Positions 9,243 to 17,787 of a stretch of 35,673 nt of DNA are shown here, piece by piece. Numbering within the stretch: the first letter of the stretch is position 1; each line of letters starts with the position of its first letter. Both the position numbers and the translations under genes were made by a program. Source of the DNA: Trichlorobacter sp. (GTDB taxonomy: Bacteria; Desulfobacterota; Desulfuromonadia; Geobacterales; Pseudopelobacteraceae); assembly GCF_030247655.1 (NCBI RefSeq), contig NZ_JAOTRZ010000012.1:1-35673 (forward strand). The letters are read 5' to 3'. Below the pieces are notes generated by a model. That model saw only the letters and a list, made by a program, of their open reading frames with translations, was not told the origin of the DNA and made no database searches.

Positions 9243-12200
9243 TTACTTCACAATAACCTGATCTAAAACCAGGGTGCCGGTTTGAATGGTTAATGTGCCG
9301 ATAGTTGAAAAATCAGTGGATGTACGGCTGTCACTAAAAGAGTCATCGTAGCCGCCTTTCAGGGTAATCTGATCAGCGGCTGTAGATCTGTTGAAAGTAG
9401 TAGCTGGTGCCTCAAATGACTTTTGACCAAGTATCTTCTGGGTAGTTGTGGCGCCGCTAAAGGCGGCAAGAAGAGTGTCATAATAGGTTGCAAGACCTTC
9501 AACCTTAAACGGCTGCAAGCCAAAGGTCGCTGTAGCAGTGGTGTCACTATTGACGGTAAAGCTGCAGACACTGGTACTTGAACCACAGTTAGTCCAGCCG
9601 CTAAATGATGATCCGGTTGCTGGCACTGCGGTAAGTTGAACACTTAGGCCGGCAGTAAGGCCACTATAGCTGCAGCTTGTGTTAGTGCATGATGGCGCGG
9701 GTAATCCGTTAACCTGAACCTGAATCGTTCCTGAACCAGAACCGCTTCGTTGAACCCCCAGAGTATACGTTGTACCGGGGGAGGCAAACAGGTTGATTTC
9801 GGTTGCGGAATCAGCCGCAAACACAGCAACTGAATAGGGTGAATTGTTGAATGTGTAGCCTGATTTGACAGGCGCAAGAGAGATATTCGTGCTGGGAGGA
9901 ACGTTCAGTATTCTGATCAGGCCGCTGGTGTCGGTTGCCGTACCACTCCAGTCTCCTAAGCTAGAATTACGATATTGCACCGTGTAGCCAGCGGTGACGA
10001 CTGCAGTTGCCCCACTAAGTGCAGATCCGTTACTGCTATCTATAAGTCTTGAAAAGATAACCCCTTTTCCGGACTGCAAAGAGGTGATGCTGCCTACCGG
10101 AGAAAGGAAGTAGGGGTAGCTATTCCAATCGATGCTTGCAGGTACTGCATAATTGAAACGTTGCGAATAAACCGGCATGTAGCCTGAAACGGTCATCAAT
10201 AATCTGAAGTAGGTACTGATTGGCAGATTGGTCAGGGTAAAACTGCCATCGATGCCAGAAGTGGTGCTGTTGCCAGTGGGTGTGTTGTTATTGCTAGGGT
10301 CAACCTGCGTAATGGTGACACCAGCCAGAGGGGTGCCATTAGTCCCTGCAATAACGGTCTTACTGGTAAAAGAAACGCTGGTAGGTGCAGGAGAGCCAAA
10401 TATGCCGGCTTCAAGCACTGAGTCTGCCGGTACGCTGAATATTTGCGGGCTGAAGGTGTAGCCTGTCTTGCTTGGCGTAATGGTAACAGGGGTGTTGGGG
10501 GCTACATCCAGAATCTTTATTATGCCGCTTTCGTTTGTTGAAGTGCCGGTGAATTCGCTACCATTAAGATACAGCACCGTATAGCCTGGAGCCGTTGCAG
10601 TTACGCCGCTTAATGCTGTTCCTGTTGAGCTGTCAACAAGGGTGGCAATAATCGCTCCTTTGCCGCTGGTCAGGCCAAGATTTGCCTGAGTCAGGAAGTA
10701 GTAGGGGGTGTTGCTTATATTAAGGCTCGTGGCAGAGTTGAAATACTGGGTATAGACAGGCACTAAGCCAGGATAGGTCATCACCAGTCTGAAAGGGGTG
10801 CTGGCTGGCAGGTTGTTCAAGGTAAAAGAACCGTCAGCTCCTGATGATGTTGTGTTGCCAGAATTACCATCCTGCGTAATGGTAACACCCTGCAGGGGGC
10901 TCGGTCCTGCAGGTGTAAGAGCCATACCGGTCAGGCTGATGGTGCTGCTACTGCTCATGGTAAATGATGTCTGATAGGCAGCCTGATTGCCATCGCGATC
11001 AGAGACCGTGACAGTCCAGTAATACGGTACTCCAGCAGTAAGGGTTGGTTTGCTGGCTCCATCATCTGCATTATACAGTATGGAAGTTTGCGTTGAAGGC
11101 AGGTCATCGGTATTCCAGCTGGCATCGGCGCCGCTTAGCCAGACATAATAGGTGTAGGGTGACGGAGGGCTTACAGGTGCTGACCAACTGAAGGTTGGTA
11201 TGCCATCAGTGTACCCAACAGTGCCTTGCGGTGCAAGATTGCTGGCAAAGCTGGTGAGGAAAGTACCAACGCTCACAGTAAATTGCTCACTGGTGCTGTC
11301 TGAGTACTGAACCGTATAGGTGTACTGATTACCGGTTGCCGGGGTCACGCCGTTCAAGCCTGGCCAGATGCGAAATTCCCCTTCATTATTATTGCCTACA
11401 GGTGTGTTGTCTTGAAGCCCCCCGCCGCTCACATAGACGTTAACCGGTTGTTTGGCCTGGCTTTCTACGGTAAAGCCCAGATTTTTGTTGGTACTGATGC
11501 CGTCAGAGGTCCAGTTGCTGGTTCGTATGGTGGCATCGGCATTACGCTGGGTAATGGTTGGCGAGATGCCGGTGGTGTTGCCAGCGCCGACAACAACCTC
11601 TTCTGAGGCGTAAATGCTCGGTTGGTAGTCAAGGTCTCCCGGGCCGTGAACGCCGTCTTCATTAACATCAAGTAAGGCATGGAAAGTATAGGTACCGGCA
11701 GGTACGTTGCTGATGCTGTAACTGTTTGCACCGGAAGTGGATGGGGTTGGAATAATGGTTGAGTAGAAGACAGGATATTGACCAGGCACCTCCTGTTTAA
11801 GCAGGACAATCAGCGGTTTTGATGTGCTGACACCGGAAAGGGTGACCGTACCGGATACCGTAACACCGGTGCTACGGGTAGTCACCGGCACCCACTCTGT
11901 TGAAGCAGGAGTTGTCCCCACATACGCCGTTACCTTGTAGTACAGATCCGTGCCGCCTCCGTTATGAAAAAACAGATAGGAATCCCGACCGGATGGAACT
12001 TCCCGGGTGCTGGCGCCGCTGTCGCTTGCACTGGTGTTCCATGAAATAACATATTTATCCGCAATCGGCAGACCGCTGTCAGTTTCGTAGGGCATCCAGA
12101 TTACTGTATTGCCGCCATTGCCTTGGTACGCAATGATTTCGTTGGCCTGGGGGGCAACCGGGGTTGGCGTTGCCAGGGTGAGGTTGGCCGTTGTGCTGCC

Positions 12201-12542
12201 TGTTGTAACCGGTATCCCCAGGGTTGCGGCAGGGTCATTGGCATGCTGAACCCCGTTGCCCTGTGTATCAACAAAGGCAGAAAGGGTATAGGTGGCTTGA
12301 TGATAACCACCATCAAATGACTCTGGTAATCCACTGATGGTGTAGGAACCGGCAGCAGGAATACTTATGCCGTATGACCAGTCACCTCCCCAGTCGGTTG
12401 GGGTTGCCTTAATGTAAATTCTGCCGCTTTTGCCGGTGCCGTTGGTTACCGTGCCGCTGATGGATGCTGCCTGACAGATGCCGGTCAAGCCCATCAGGAT
12501 GATGGCCAATAAAGGTACTATAATCCTGTATAAACTACGCAT
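9243..12542 (-). CDS. large secreted multi-domain protein with shared C-terminal module
   Basis: 1099 residues. The start at 12542 has GGAGGG 6-7 bases upstream and a good promoter. A signal peptide (MRSLYRIIVPLLAIILMGLTGICQA) is followed by a series of beta-sandwich modules. These include carboxypeptidase-regulatory-like repeats (two long related copies containing GSFTLNNLPASTPFRL and GSFTLTNLPISTYFRL) and a fibronectin-like segment (YYVWLSGADASWNTDDLP). The end is an InlB-type repeat (SGSGSGTIQVQVNG, CTNTSCSY, FSGWTNCG) and the shared module (about 9246-9510) with LKGGYDDSF and the end GTLVLDQVIVK. No catalytic motif is visible, so an adhesive or structural surface protein is likely. Its signal peptide and architecture match the neighbour at 12670-13827, pointing to tandem duplication with later expansion or loss of modules. 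Confidence 0.9.
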   Translation of the reverse strand: MRSLYRIIVPLLAIILMGLTGICQAASISGTVTNGTGKSGRIYIKATPTDWGGDWSYGISIPAAGSYTISGLPESFDGGYHQATYTLSAFVDTQGNGVQHANDPAATLGIPVTTGSTTANLTLATPTPVAPQANEIIAYQGNGGNTVIWMPYETDSGLPIADKYVISWNTSASDSGASTREVPSGRDSYLFFHNGGGTDLYYKVTAYVGTTPASTEWVPVTTRSTGVTVSGTVTLSGVSTSKPLIVLLKQEVPGQYPVFYSTIIPTPSTSGANSYSISNVPAGTYTFHALLDVNEDGVHGPGDLDYQPSIYASEEVVVGAGNTTGISPTITQRNADATIRTSNWTSDGISTNKNLGFTVESQAKQPVNVYVSGGGLQDNTPVGNNNEGEFRIWPGLNGVTPATGNQYTYTVQYSDSTSEQFTVSVGTFLTSFASNLAPQGTVGYTDGIPTFSWSAPVSPPSPYTYYVWLSGADASWNTDDLPSTQTSILYNADDGASKPTLTAGVPYYWTVTVSDRDGNQAAYQTSFTMSSSSTISLTGMALTPAGPSPLQGVTITQDGNSGNTTSSGADGSFTLNNLPASTPFRLVMTYPGLVPVYTQYFNSATSLNISNTPYYFLTQANLGLTSGKGAIIATLVDSSTGTALSGVTATAPGYTVLYLNGSEFTGTSTNESGIIKILDVAPNTPVTITPSKTGYTFSPQIFSVPADSVLEAGIFGSPAPTSVSFTSKTVIAGTNGTPLAGVTITQVDPSNNNTPTGNSTTSGIDGSFTLTNLPISTYFRLLMTVSGYMPVYSQRFNYAVPASIDWNSYPYFLSPVGSITSLQSGKGVIFSRLIDSSNGSALSGATAVVTAGYTVQYRNSSLGDWSGTATDTSGLIRILNVPPSTNISLAPVKSGYTFNNSPYSVAVFAADSATEINLFASPGTTYTLGVQRSGSGSGTIQVQVNGLPAPSCTNTSCSYSGLTAGLSVQLTAVPATGSSFSGWTNCGSSTSVCSFTVNSDTTATATFGLQPFKVEGLATYYDTLLAAFSGATTTQKILGQKSFEAPATTFNRSTAADQITLKGGYDDSFSDSRTSTDFSTIGTLTIQTGTLVLDQVIVK

Positions 12543-12572
12543 CGCTACCCTCCATTTTGACGCTGATTGTAT

Positions 12573-12606
12573 ACGGTAAAATACCGTTAGCCAGCTGGAT
12601 TGTCAA
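12573..12606 (-). promoter_or_regulatory. sigma70 promoter with palindrome over the -10 box
   Basis: Read on the minus strand, a perfect TTGACA (12601-12606) and TATTTT (12578-12583) are separated by 17 bases, upstream of the 1099-residue protein. A perfect inverted repeat ACGGTA-AAA-TACCGT occupies 12573-12587 and covers the -10 box, as a repressor operator would. Confidence 0.65.
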
Positions 12607-12669
12607 CCATTCAGTACGGTTTGTTTTTTAAGTAATTTTAGTATTATCAAATAGTTGTGTTGGTGATTG

Positions 12670-13827
12670 CTAGTTGATAATGATTTGGTCAAAAATTAAT
12701 ATTCCAAGGCTGATCGTTAAAGGAGCATTGATGGTTGAATAATCAGCTGATGTTCTATTGGTGACATTAAATCCATCATCAAACCCCCCACGTAAAACGG
12801 CTGTTATTTCTGGTCTGTTAAAGCTGGTTCCTGTGGAGGCAAAGCTTTTTTGGGTAAGTATGACTTCGTTCTGTTGTACAGCTGAGAACGCTTCGACCAG
12901 AGAGGGAAAGTACCGAGATGTGCCTTCAATAGTGAATGGCTGTAAGGAGAAAGATGCACTAGCGTTTTTGTCGCTGTCCATGAAGATATAACAGGGATTT
13001 TCCTGGCCTGAACAGTTGCTGCCTACCCAGCCGATAAAGCGAGAGTTAGCATTTGGGACTGCCGTGATCACAGCGGTACTGTTTGCAATAATTGAAAAAA
13101 TGCAGGGAAACTGGGTGCAGGTATCTTCGGAAGAACTGCTTATGGAGCCATTACCTGAACCTGATTTTTGTAGTGCTAGAGAATGGGTCGGCCTGTGCGA
13201 TAGTGTTAAACCGGTTTCCAGCACTGAGCCGTCCGGTACGGTGGCATTATAGCTGTTTATATCGTACCCATACTTATTTGCAGAAAGTTCAACTGCATGA
13301 TTGGCCGGGATAAAAGCTATAAATGTACCACTGGCATCCGTTGCTTCAGCAGCAAGAAAGTTACCGCTTGATGCATCAAGATACATGATCTGAGTCATAG
13401 GGTTGTTTTTACTGGCTCTAACATTACTGAGTGGTAATCCACTGATGCTATCAACAACCGTCACTATGACGGCGCCTTGGCCTGGCAATAATGGCAGTTC
13501 AGCAGGTGTTAACAGAGAGTAAGGATAGGTTGAGATAGTGAGCTCCTCAGTTGTCAAAAAAGTACTGGTATAAACAGGCAGATAACCGTTTTTGCTGATT
13601 TTTAAACGGAATGGGGTTAGGGGAATGCCGGAGATTGTAAAGGAACCATCAGCATTTGATAACGTAGAAAAAGCCGGAGCTCCATCAATTTCAATCAGTG
13701 CGCCTGACACAGGTGTCTTTAGTCGATCATTTAGTGTTCCGGTGATGCTCGCTGCCTGACAGATGCTACTTAAGACCAGCAGCATGATGGCCATAAAAGG
13801 CAGTATGGACCTTACCGAACTACGCAT
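12670..13827 (-). CDS. secreted carboxypeptidase-regulatory-like protein with shared C-terminal module
   Basis: The ATG at 13827 is chosen over a TTG at 13833 because GGAGGG lies 7 bases upstream. The 385-residue protein has a signal peptide (MRSSVRSILPFMAIMLLVLSSICQA) very like that of the downstream 1099-residue protein. One carboxypeptidase-regulatory-like domain follows (ASITGTLNDRLKTPVSGALIEI, then GSFTISGIPLTPFRLKISKNGY). Then come a second linker domain, an InlB-type repeat (KSGSGNGSISSSSEDTC, FIGWVGSNCSG), and the shared module with LRGGFDDGF, ending ILIFDQIIIN. This copy is the divergent one, ending in Asn rather than Lys. It looks like a short paralogue of the next gene downstream. 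No enzymatic motif is seen. No convincing promoter was found between the upstream terminator and the start. Confidence 0.88.
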   Translation of the reverse strand: MRSSVRSILPFMAIMLLVLSSICQAASITGTLNDRLKTPVSGALIEIDGAPAFSTLSNADGSFTISGIPLTPFRLKISKNGYLPVYTSTFLTTEELTISTYPYSLLTPAELPLLPGQGAVIVTVVDSISGLPLSNVRASKNNPMTQIMYLDASSGNFLAAEATDASGTFIAFIPANHAVELSANKYGYDINSYNATVPDGSVLETGLTLSHRPTHSLALQKSGSGNGSISSSSEDTCTQFPCIFSIIANSTAVITAVPNANSRFIGWVGSNCSGQENPCYIFMDSDKNASASFSLQPFTIEGTSRYFPSLVEAFSAVQQNEVILTQKSFASTGTSFNRPEITAVLRGGFDDGFNVTNRTSADYSTINAPLTISLGILIFDQIIIN

Positions 13828-13874
13828 GCACAAGCCCTCCTGTGTTGTAAATATGATGAATGAGATAGAGGCCT

Positions 13875-13916
13875 AAAAAATAACGGGATTGCCTGGTTAG
13901 TTCAGGCAACCCCGTT
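13875..13916 (-). terminator. rho-independent terminator of the M6 protease gene
   Basis: On the minus strand a 15-bp stem with one mismatch or wobble (TAACGGGGTTGCCTG pairing with CAGGCAATCCCGTTA, 13881-13916) is followed directly by TTTTTT. It sits about 25 bases past the protease stop at 13940. Confidence 0.85.
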
Positions 13917-13939
13917 ACGCGATTAGCTGGATGAAAGTT

Positions 13940-16771
13940 CTATTTTACGACCAGATTTTCCACGGTCAGGCTGCCGCTGGAGATGGTCAGGATACCCTGC
14001 AGGTCGCTGTATAAACCAGTCAGGCCATGGAAATCGGCATACCATCCGCCGGACAGCGTGACGGATTTGTTGAGGTTGAGCATTAAATTCCCTGTAAAGG
14101 TGTCCTGGGCTAACTGAAGTGTCGCACCTGAATCTGCAGCAGCATAGGCATCGGCAATGGTGGCGTAGCTTGAACCGTTTAATATTTTTACCTTATTGGG
14201 AGAGTCGAACGTTGCGGTGATCAGTTTGCGTTCGTTCATAGTGACGTCGCAGGTTGTGCCGGATGCGGTTGTGCAGCCGCTCCAGCCACCGAAGGTTGAT
14301 AAACCCGACGGTGTAGCGATAAGGGTTACCAGCGTTCCCAGATTATAGTTGGAGGCACATCCGCCGCTTGTTGAACAGTTGATTGAATAAGGGTTCATCA
14401 GGACATTACCGCTTCCCGCTCCCTGGATAAATACCTCAATTGTATGCTCCATAAAGATCTGGTCCACCCAGCCGGTGTCAGAACCGCTACTTACTGAGCC
14501 ATCTTTTGAGTAAGTCCAACTCAGGGTATGGGTGCCTGTGGGGATAGTGATGCCAGAAACCTGAGTCCAGTCTACGTTGCCGCTGATGCCGCTGTTTTGG
14601 GCTACGCCATTAATATAGAATTTTAAAAAGTCCCAGCTGGTCTCAGAAGAAACCTTCCACCAAAAACTCAGCGTTCCCGGTCCGGTTACGGTAAATTGCA
14701 TAGATGATGACTGGTTGTCGTTGATATCGCCACTTTGCGCAGCATTACTGCCATCATGGGTGGTTGATGACTCTGGAAACCAGTTGGCGCTGCCCGAAGT
14801 TGTTACGGTGATGCCGGGAATATTAAGCGCCTCACCAAGGGTTGTTGTTACAAACGTAGCCATCACGGTCGTGTCATTGGCCATGCTGACCACGCAGGTG
14901 CCGGTGCCGGAGCAGCCACCACCGGACCAGCCGGTGAAGATGGAGTTGGTATCACCGGTAGCAGTCAGGGTGACGGATGTGTCCTTGATGAAGCTGCTAC
15001 TGCAGCTGCTACCGCTACTGCAGGAGATGCCGGCTGGTGATGAGGTTACCGTGCCTGAACCGATTTTTGAAACAGTAAGTGTTTTGTACACAGGCGGGGT
15101 AACCGAGAATGTCATGGACATCCCTGAAGTACTAAAGCTGCTTAATGTGAGTGATGAAGAGCTACCGTCCCACCAGTGGGCATTGGGTGAGCTGGTGTCG
15201 TCAAAACGGTTGCCATACGCAGTTGCAGTGTTACCGAGGTAGTAGAGGTCGTAGGCATCCCCTGAGTTTGCATTGCCCTGAAAATGCCACAGGTTGTCGG
15301 CCTGCACCAGGGTCAATTCATAATTGGCGTGGGTTGTATTGGGCACCATACTTTGATTGTCTCTGTTACCAAGTTCGTCAACATGCCATATCGCAATGCC
15401 GGATGCGGGTAGCGTTGCGTCCCTGCCGGTTTTTTGACGGTTTTCCAGAAGAAAATATTCTGTGCTGACTCCTGGTTTCTGGTAGCGATAAAAGGTGTTG
15501 TAACCTGCATTAGGCGCAGCAAGCAATGTGCCGGTGCCTGAAATGCTGCTGATATCTATGGTGGTTGCCCAGCCGGAGGCCCGCTTGAGGTAGGCATCCA
15601 CCTGGGCCGGATTTGTGCCATGACCGCCGTGCCCCATAAGGCTGAACTTGCCGGCACCGCCGATTGAGTCATATCCGTAGTCGTACAGGTCAGGATAACC
15701 GCAGAGCATATGGCCGTTTTCATGGCAAAAGGTGCCGAGTTCCAATGCTGAACCGATGTTGGTTACTTGATAACGCCACAGGGATTTGCCGTTACCAAGC
15801 GGGATTGCGCTTGCCAGCGACCAGGCGTGTGGCCAGAGTCCGTAGGACCAGACACCGCCATTACCACCGGCATAAAAGACATTCAGTGCTGCAACATAGC
15901 CGTAAGCATCGCTGGAGAGATTGCTTAAGGTTGGTAAGATGGTGCTGTTGTAATCAGGTCTGGCTTTCAATATGGTCAAAGCATCGTTTATCAGTAGGCG
16001 CCCCTGTGTGCCGCAGTCTTTTGATGTGTCGTTATAGTAGCTTTTGGGCTGAGACATGCGTACATAGGCAATGAGTACGTTTGTGTAGGTCAGGTTGCCG
16101 TTGGATACATCGCTGAAGTATTTCTTGACCGAGCCATTGTTGCTGAAACCGGTGTACGAATCACCGTTCAGGAAAGCATCAATCTCGCTGCTGGCAACAG
16201 TTGCTACGTCATCGGAAAAGTCGATTAAGAGGGTTAGTCCTTGTTTGGCACCAAGCGTGGTTGAAGATGGGGGGGAAAGTAGTATGGAGCTTCCGGCATC
16301 TGTGCTGTTCAGGTTTTTCAGATCACCAAGTTTTTTGGCTTTTAATTCGTTCCAACGTTCAGATTGCTTGGTTTCCTGATCCCACTTCTGTCTTTTGGCC
16401 CGTGCTGCAGACGCTACTGCGTCAGCATCCATACGGATATGCTTGTTCAGCTTTTGCGGGGGGGGCTCGTGTGCAAGCACTTCTGTTGACACAAGGCTTT
16501 TACCATCGTTTGAACGTTGGGCGTAGAAATATGCCTTTTTTTGTGGATCAAAGAGTACGGTGTAGCCATCTTTTGTCTCGAAGACAGCGTGAAACTCATC
16601 CCCTTCTCCCCATAACGTAAGAGCGGTTTTATCTGGCTGAATAAAATGGACATCTTTTGCAAACGGGGCAGCCAGTACATTCAATGGATACAGACAGAGC
16701 AAAAAGGCAAGAAAAAACAAGATTAAAGTATAATTTGAACGTGACGAACGTTGTTGTCTTAAGCGGTCCAT
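13940..16771 (-). CDS. secreted M6-family metalloprotease with InlB-type repeats and shared C-terminal module
   Basis: The ATG at 16771 (MDRLRQQRSS) is chosen because GGAGG lies about 10 bases upstream and a promoter lies just behind; the longer frame runs into that promoter. The 943-residue protein has an export signal (LILFFLAFLLCLYPLNVLAA), a propeptide-like region, and the M6 (immune inhibitor A-like) domain. Its zinc motif is HENGHMLCGYPDLYD, with His350, Glu351 and His354. This differs from the usual HExGHxLGLPDLYD by one extra residue. Afterwards come an InlB-type repeat, a jelly-roll segment (GTLSFWWKVSSETSWDFLKFYING), a second InlB-type repeat, and the shared module with LSGGWYADF, ending GSLTVENLVVK. 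It is probably an extracellular protease, either a substrate of the adjacent secretion machine or a processor of its other substrates. Confidence 0.92.
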   Translation of the reverse strand: MDRLRQQRSSRSNYTLILFFLAFLLCLYPLNVLAAPFAKDVHFIQPDKTALTLWGEGDEFHAVFETKDGYTVLFDPQKKAYFYAQRSNDGKSLVSTEVLAHEPPPQKLNKHIRMDADAVASAARAKRQKWDQETKQSERWNELKAKKLGDLKNLNSTDAGSSILLSPPSSTTLGAKQGLTLLIDFSDDVATVASSEIDAFLNGDSYTGFSNNGSVKKYFSDVSNGNLTYTNVLIAYVRMSQPKSYYNDTSKDCGTQGRLLINDALTILKARPDYNSTILPTLSNLSSDAYGYVAALNVFYAGGNGGVWSYGLWPHAWSLASAIPLGNGKSLWRYQVTNIGSALELGTFCHENGHMLCGYPDLYDYGYDSIGGAGKFSLMGHGGHGTNPAQVDAYLKRASGWATTIDISSISGTGTLLAAPNAGYNTFYRYQKPGVSTEYFLLENRQKTGRDATLPASGIAIWHVDELGNRDNQSMVPNTTHANYELTLVQADNLWHFQGNANSGDAYDLYYLGNTATAYGNRFDDTSSPNAHWWDGSSSSLTLSSFSTSGMSMTFSVTPPVYKTLTVSKIGSGTVTSSPAGISCSSGSSCSSSFIKDTSVTLTATGDTNSIFTGWSGGGCSGTGTCVVSMANDTTVMATFVTTTLGEALNIPGITVTTSGSANWFPESSTTHDGSNAAQSGDINDNQSSSMQFTVTGPGTLSFWWKVSSETSWDFLKFYINGVAQNSGISGNVDWTQVSGITIPTGTHTLSWTYSKDGSVSSGSDTGWVDQIFMEHTIEVFIQGAGSGNVLMNPYSINCSTSGGCASNYNLGTLVTLIATPSGLSTFGGWSGCTTASGTTCDVTMNERKLITATFDSPNKVKILNGSSYATIADAYAAADSGATLQLAQDTFTGNLMLNLNKSVTLSGGWYADFHGLTGLYSDLQGILTISSGSLTVENLVVK

Positions 16772-16815
16772 GGTGCGGAAACCTCCGGTTACAAGTTTAA
16801 TGTATGATTTTGTAT

Positions 16816-16843
16816 ATAATAACAGCCATTCAGCCACTGTCAA
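16816..16843 (-). promoter_or_regulatory. sigma70 promoter of the M6 protease gene
   Basis: On the minus strand, a perfect TTGACA (16838-16843) and TATTAT (16816-16821) are separated by 16 bases. The pair falls in the 89-base gap between the IPT/TIG gene stop and the protease start, so the protease has its own promoter although it lies downstream of the secretion operon. Confidence 0.65.
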
Positions 16844-16860
16844 TCACCCACCCAAAATTT

Positions 16861-17745
16861 TTACGGCGCTGTCACCATCACTGTCCGGCTGGTTGCGCCA
16901 CCGGGATTTACCACCTGTATGCGCAGTTCTTTGGGGGCGGGAGAGTAGGGGTGTCGTTCGTAGATCATTCTGGTGCAGTCCTGATAGATCAGCCGTTCCG
17001 GCTGCGTGCCGTTGCCTGAATCAACCCTGCCCCCGTTAACCATAACGGTGCTGGTTTGCAGGAAGTTATCCCCTTCAATGATCAGTTCGTAGCTGTTGAC
17101 ATGGTCGCTGCCGATGGTGATTGAGGTTATGTCGGGGGCGTTGACGATGGAAAGCCCCAGCGGGGTGCTGGTTATCTCGCCGTTTTTGACCGCTACCTGA
17201 TGCAGCCCGTCGCGTACCGCCGGGGCCGTAAATTTAATGGTATCCGGGGGTGAGATACGGCTGCGGATGATGGCGCCGTCAAATAACAGTTGCGATGAGG
17301 CATTGAAGTTGCGGCCGTGTATGGTTACTTCGCGGGCTGAACCGCTGGTGCAGGAGGTGACCCGGTCTGGATCAATGTTGATAGCCACCGGTTTAAGCGG
17401 CAGGACGGTAAAGACATAGGTGCGGCTCACACCATCCTGTGCGGTTACCATGAGTGAATATTGGCCTGGTGCAGCTTCAGGAGGGATGTCAAACGCTATG
17501 CGGCGATTGTTCAACGCCCGCCAGACAAGGGGATCGCCCCCCAGCGTCAGCTTCAGTCCGTCACTAATGCTGCTAACCGCAAGAACTACCTGTGCGCCGG
17601 GCTCTGCCTGCGCAGGAACAATACTAAAGACAACCGGGGCGGTGGCCTGCTTGTTCTGATTGGGCAGGGGAGCTGACAGTACTGGTCTCCCGGACAGGGT
17701 AAAACAGACCAGTAGCAACAGAGAGCTTAAAATCTGCTTTGGCAT
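16861..17745 (-). CDS. exported IPT/TIG-domain protein of the secretion operon
   Basis: The ATG at 17745 has AAGGAG 8 bases upstream. The 294-residue protein has a signal peptide (MPKQILSSLLLLVCFTLSGRPVLS). It is made of Ig-like IPT/TIG repeats, recognisable from VTIHGRNFNASSQLLFDG, ITSITIGSDHVNSYELIIEGDNF and the closing VNPGGATSRTVMVTAP. It is the last gene of the operon that starts with PilM at 23720, after the two pseudopilins. An IPT/TIG protein next to the pseudopilin also occurs, as I recall, in the atypical T2SS locus of Geobacter sulfurreducens. A periplasmic or outer-membrane accessory role in the machine is inferred. It lacks the shared C-terminal module of the candidate substrates. 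Confidence 0.85.
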   Translation of the reverse strand: MPKQILSSLLLLVCFTLSGRPVLSAPLPNQNKQATAPVVFSIVPAQAEPGAQVVLAVSSISDGLKLTLGGDPLVWRALNNRRIAFDIPPEAAPGQYSLMVTAQDGVSRTYVFTVLPLKPVAINIDPDRVTSCTSGSAREVTIHGRNFNASSQLLFDGAIIRSRISPPDTIKFTAPAVRDGLHQVAVKNGEITSTPLGLSIVNAPDITSITIGSDHVNSYELIIEGDNFLQTSTVMVNGGRVDSGNGTQPERLIYQDCTRMIYERHPYSPAPKELRIQVVNPGGATSRTVMVTAP

Positions 17746-17756
17746 AACAATCACTC

Positions 17757-17780
17757 CTTCCGCCTTCCGCCTTCAGCCTT
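17757..17780. repeat. pyrimidine-rich low-complexity spacer
   Basis: CTTCCGCCTTCCGCCTTCAGCC lies between the pseudopilin stop and the IPT/TIG ribosome site. On the sense (minus) strand it is a run of GGCGGAAGGCTGAAGG-like units. A related, longer stretch precedes the secretin gene at about 21065-21142. Confidence 0.5.
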
Positions 17781-17787
17781 GCTTATC

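Noticed and set aside
13827-13940. Promoter for the 385-residue secreted protein
   Set aside because: Only very weak -35 and -10 candidates are present after the terminator, so none is listed.
16772-16843. N-terminal extension of the M6 protease (MTVAEWLLLYTK)
   Set aside because: It would translate through a strong promoter; ATG 16771 has GGAGG upstream and begins a normal export signal.
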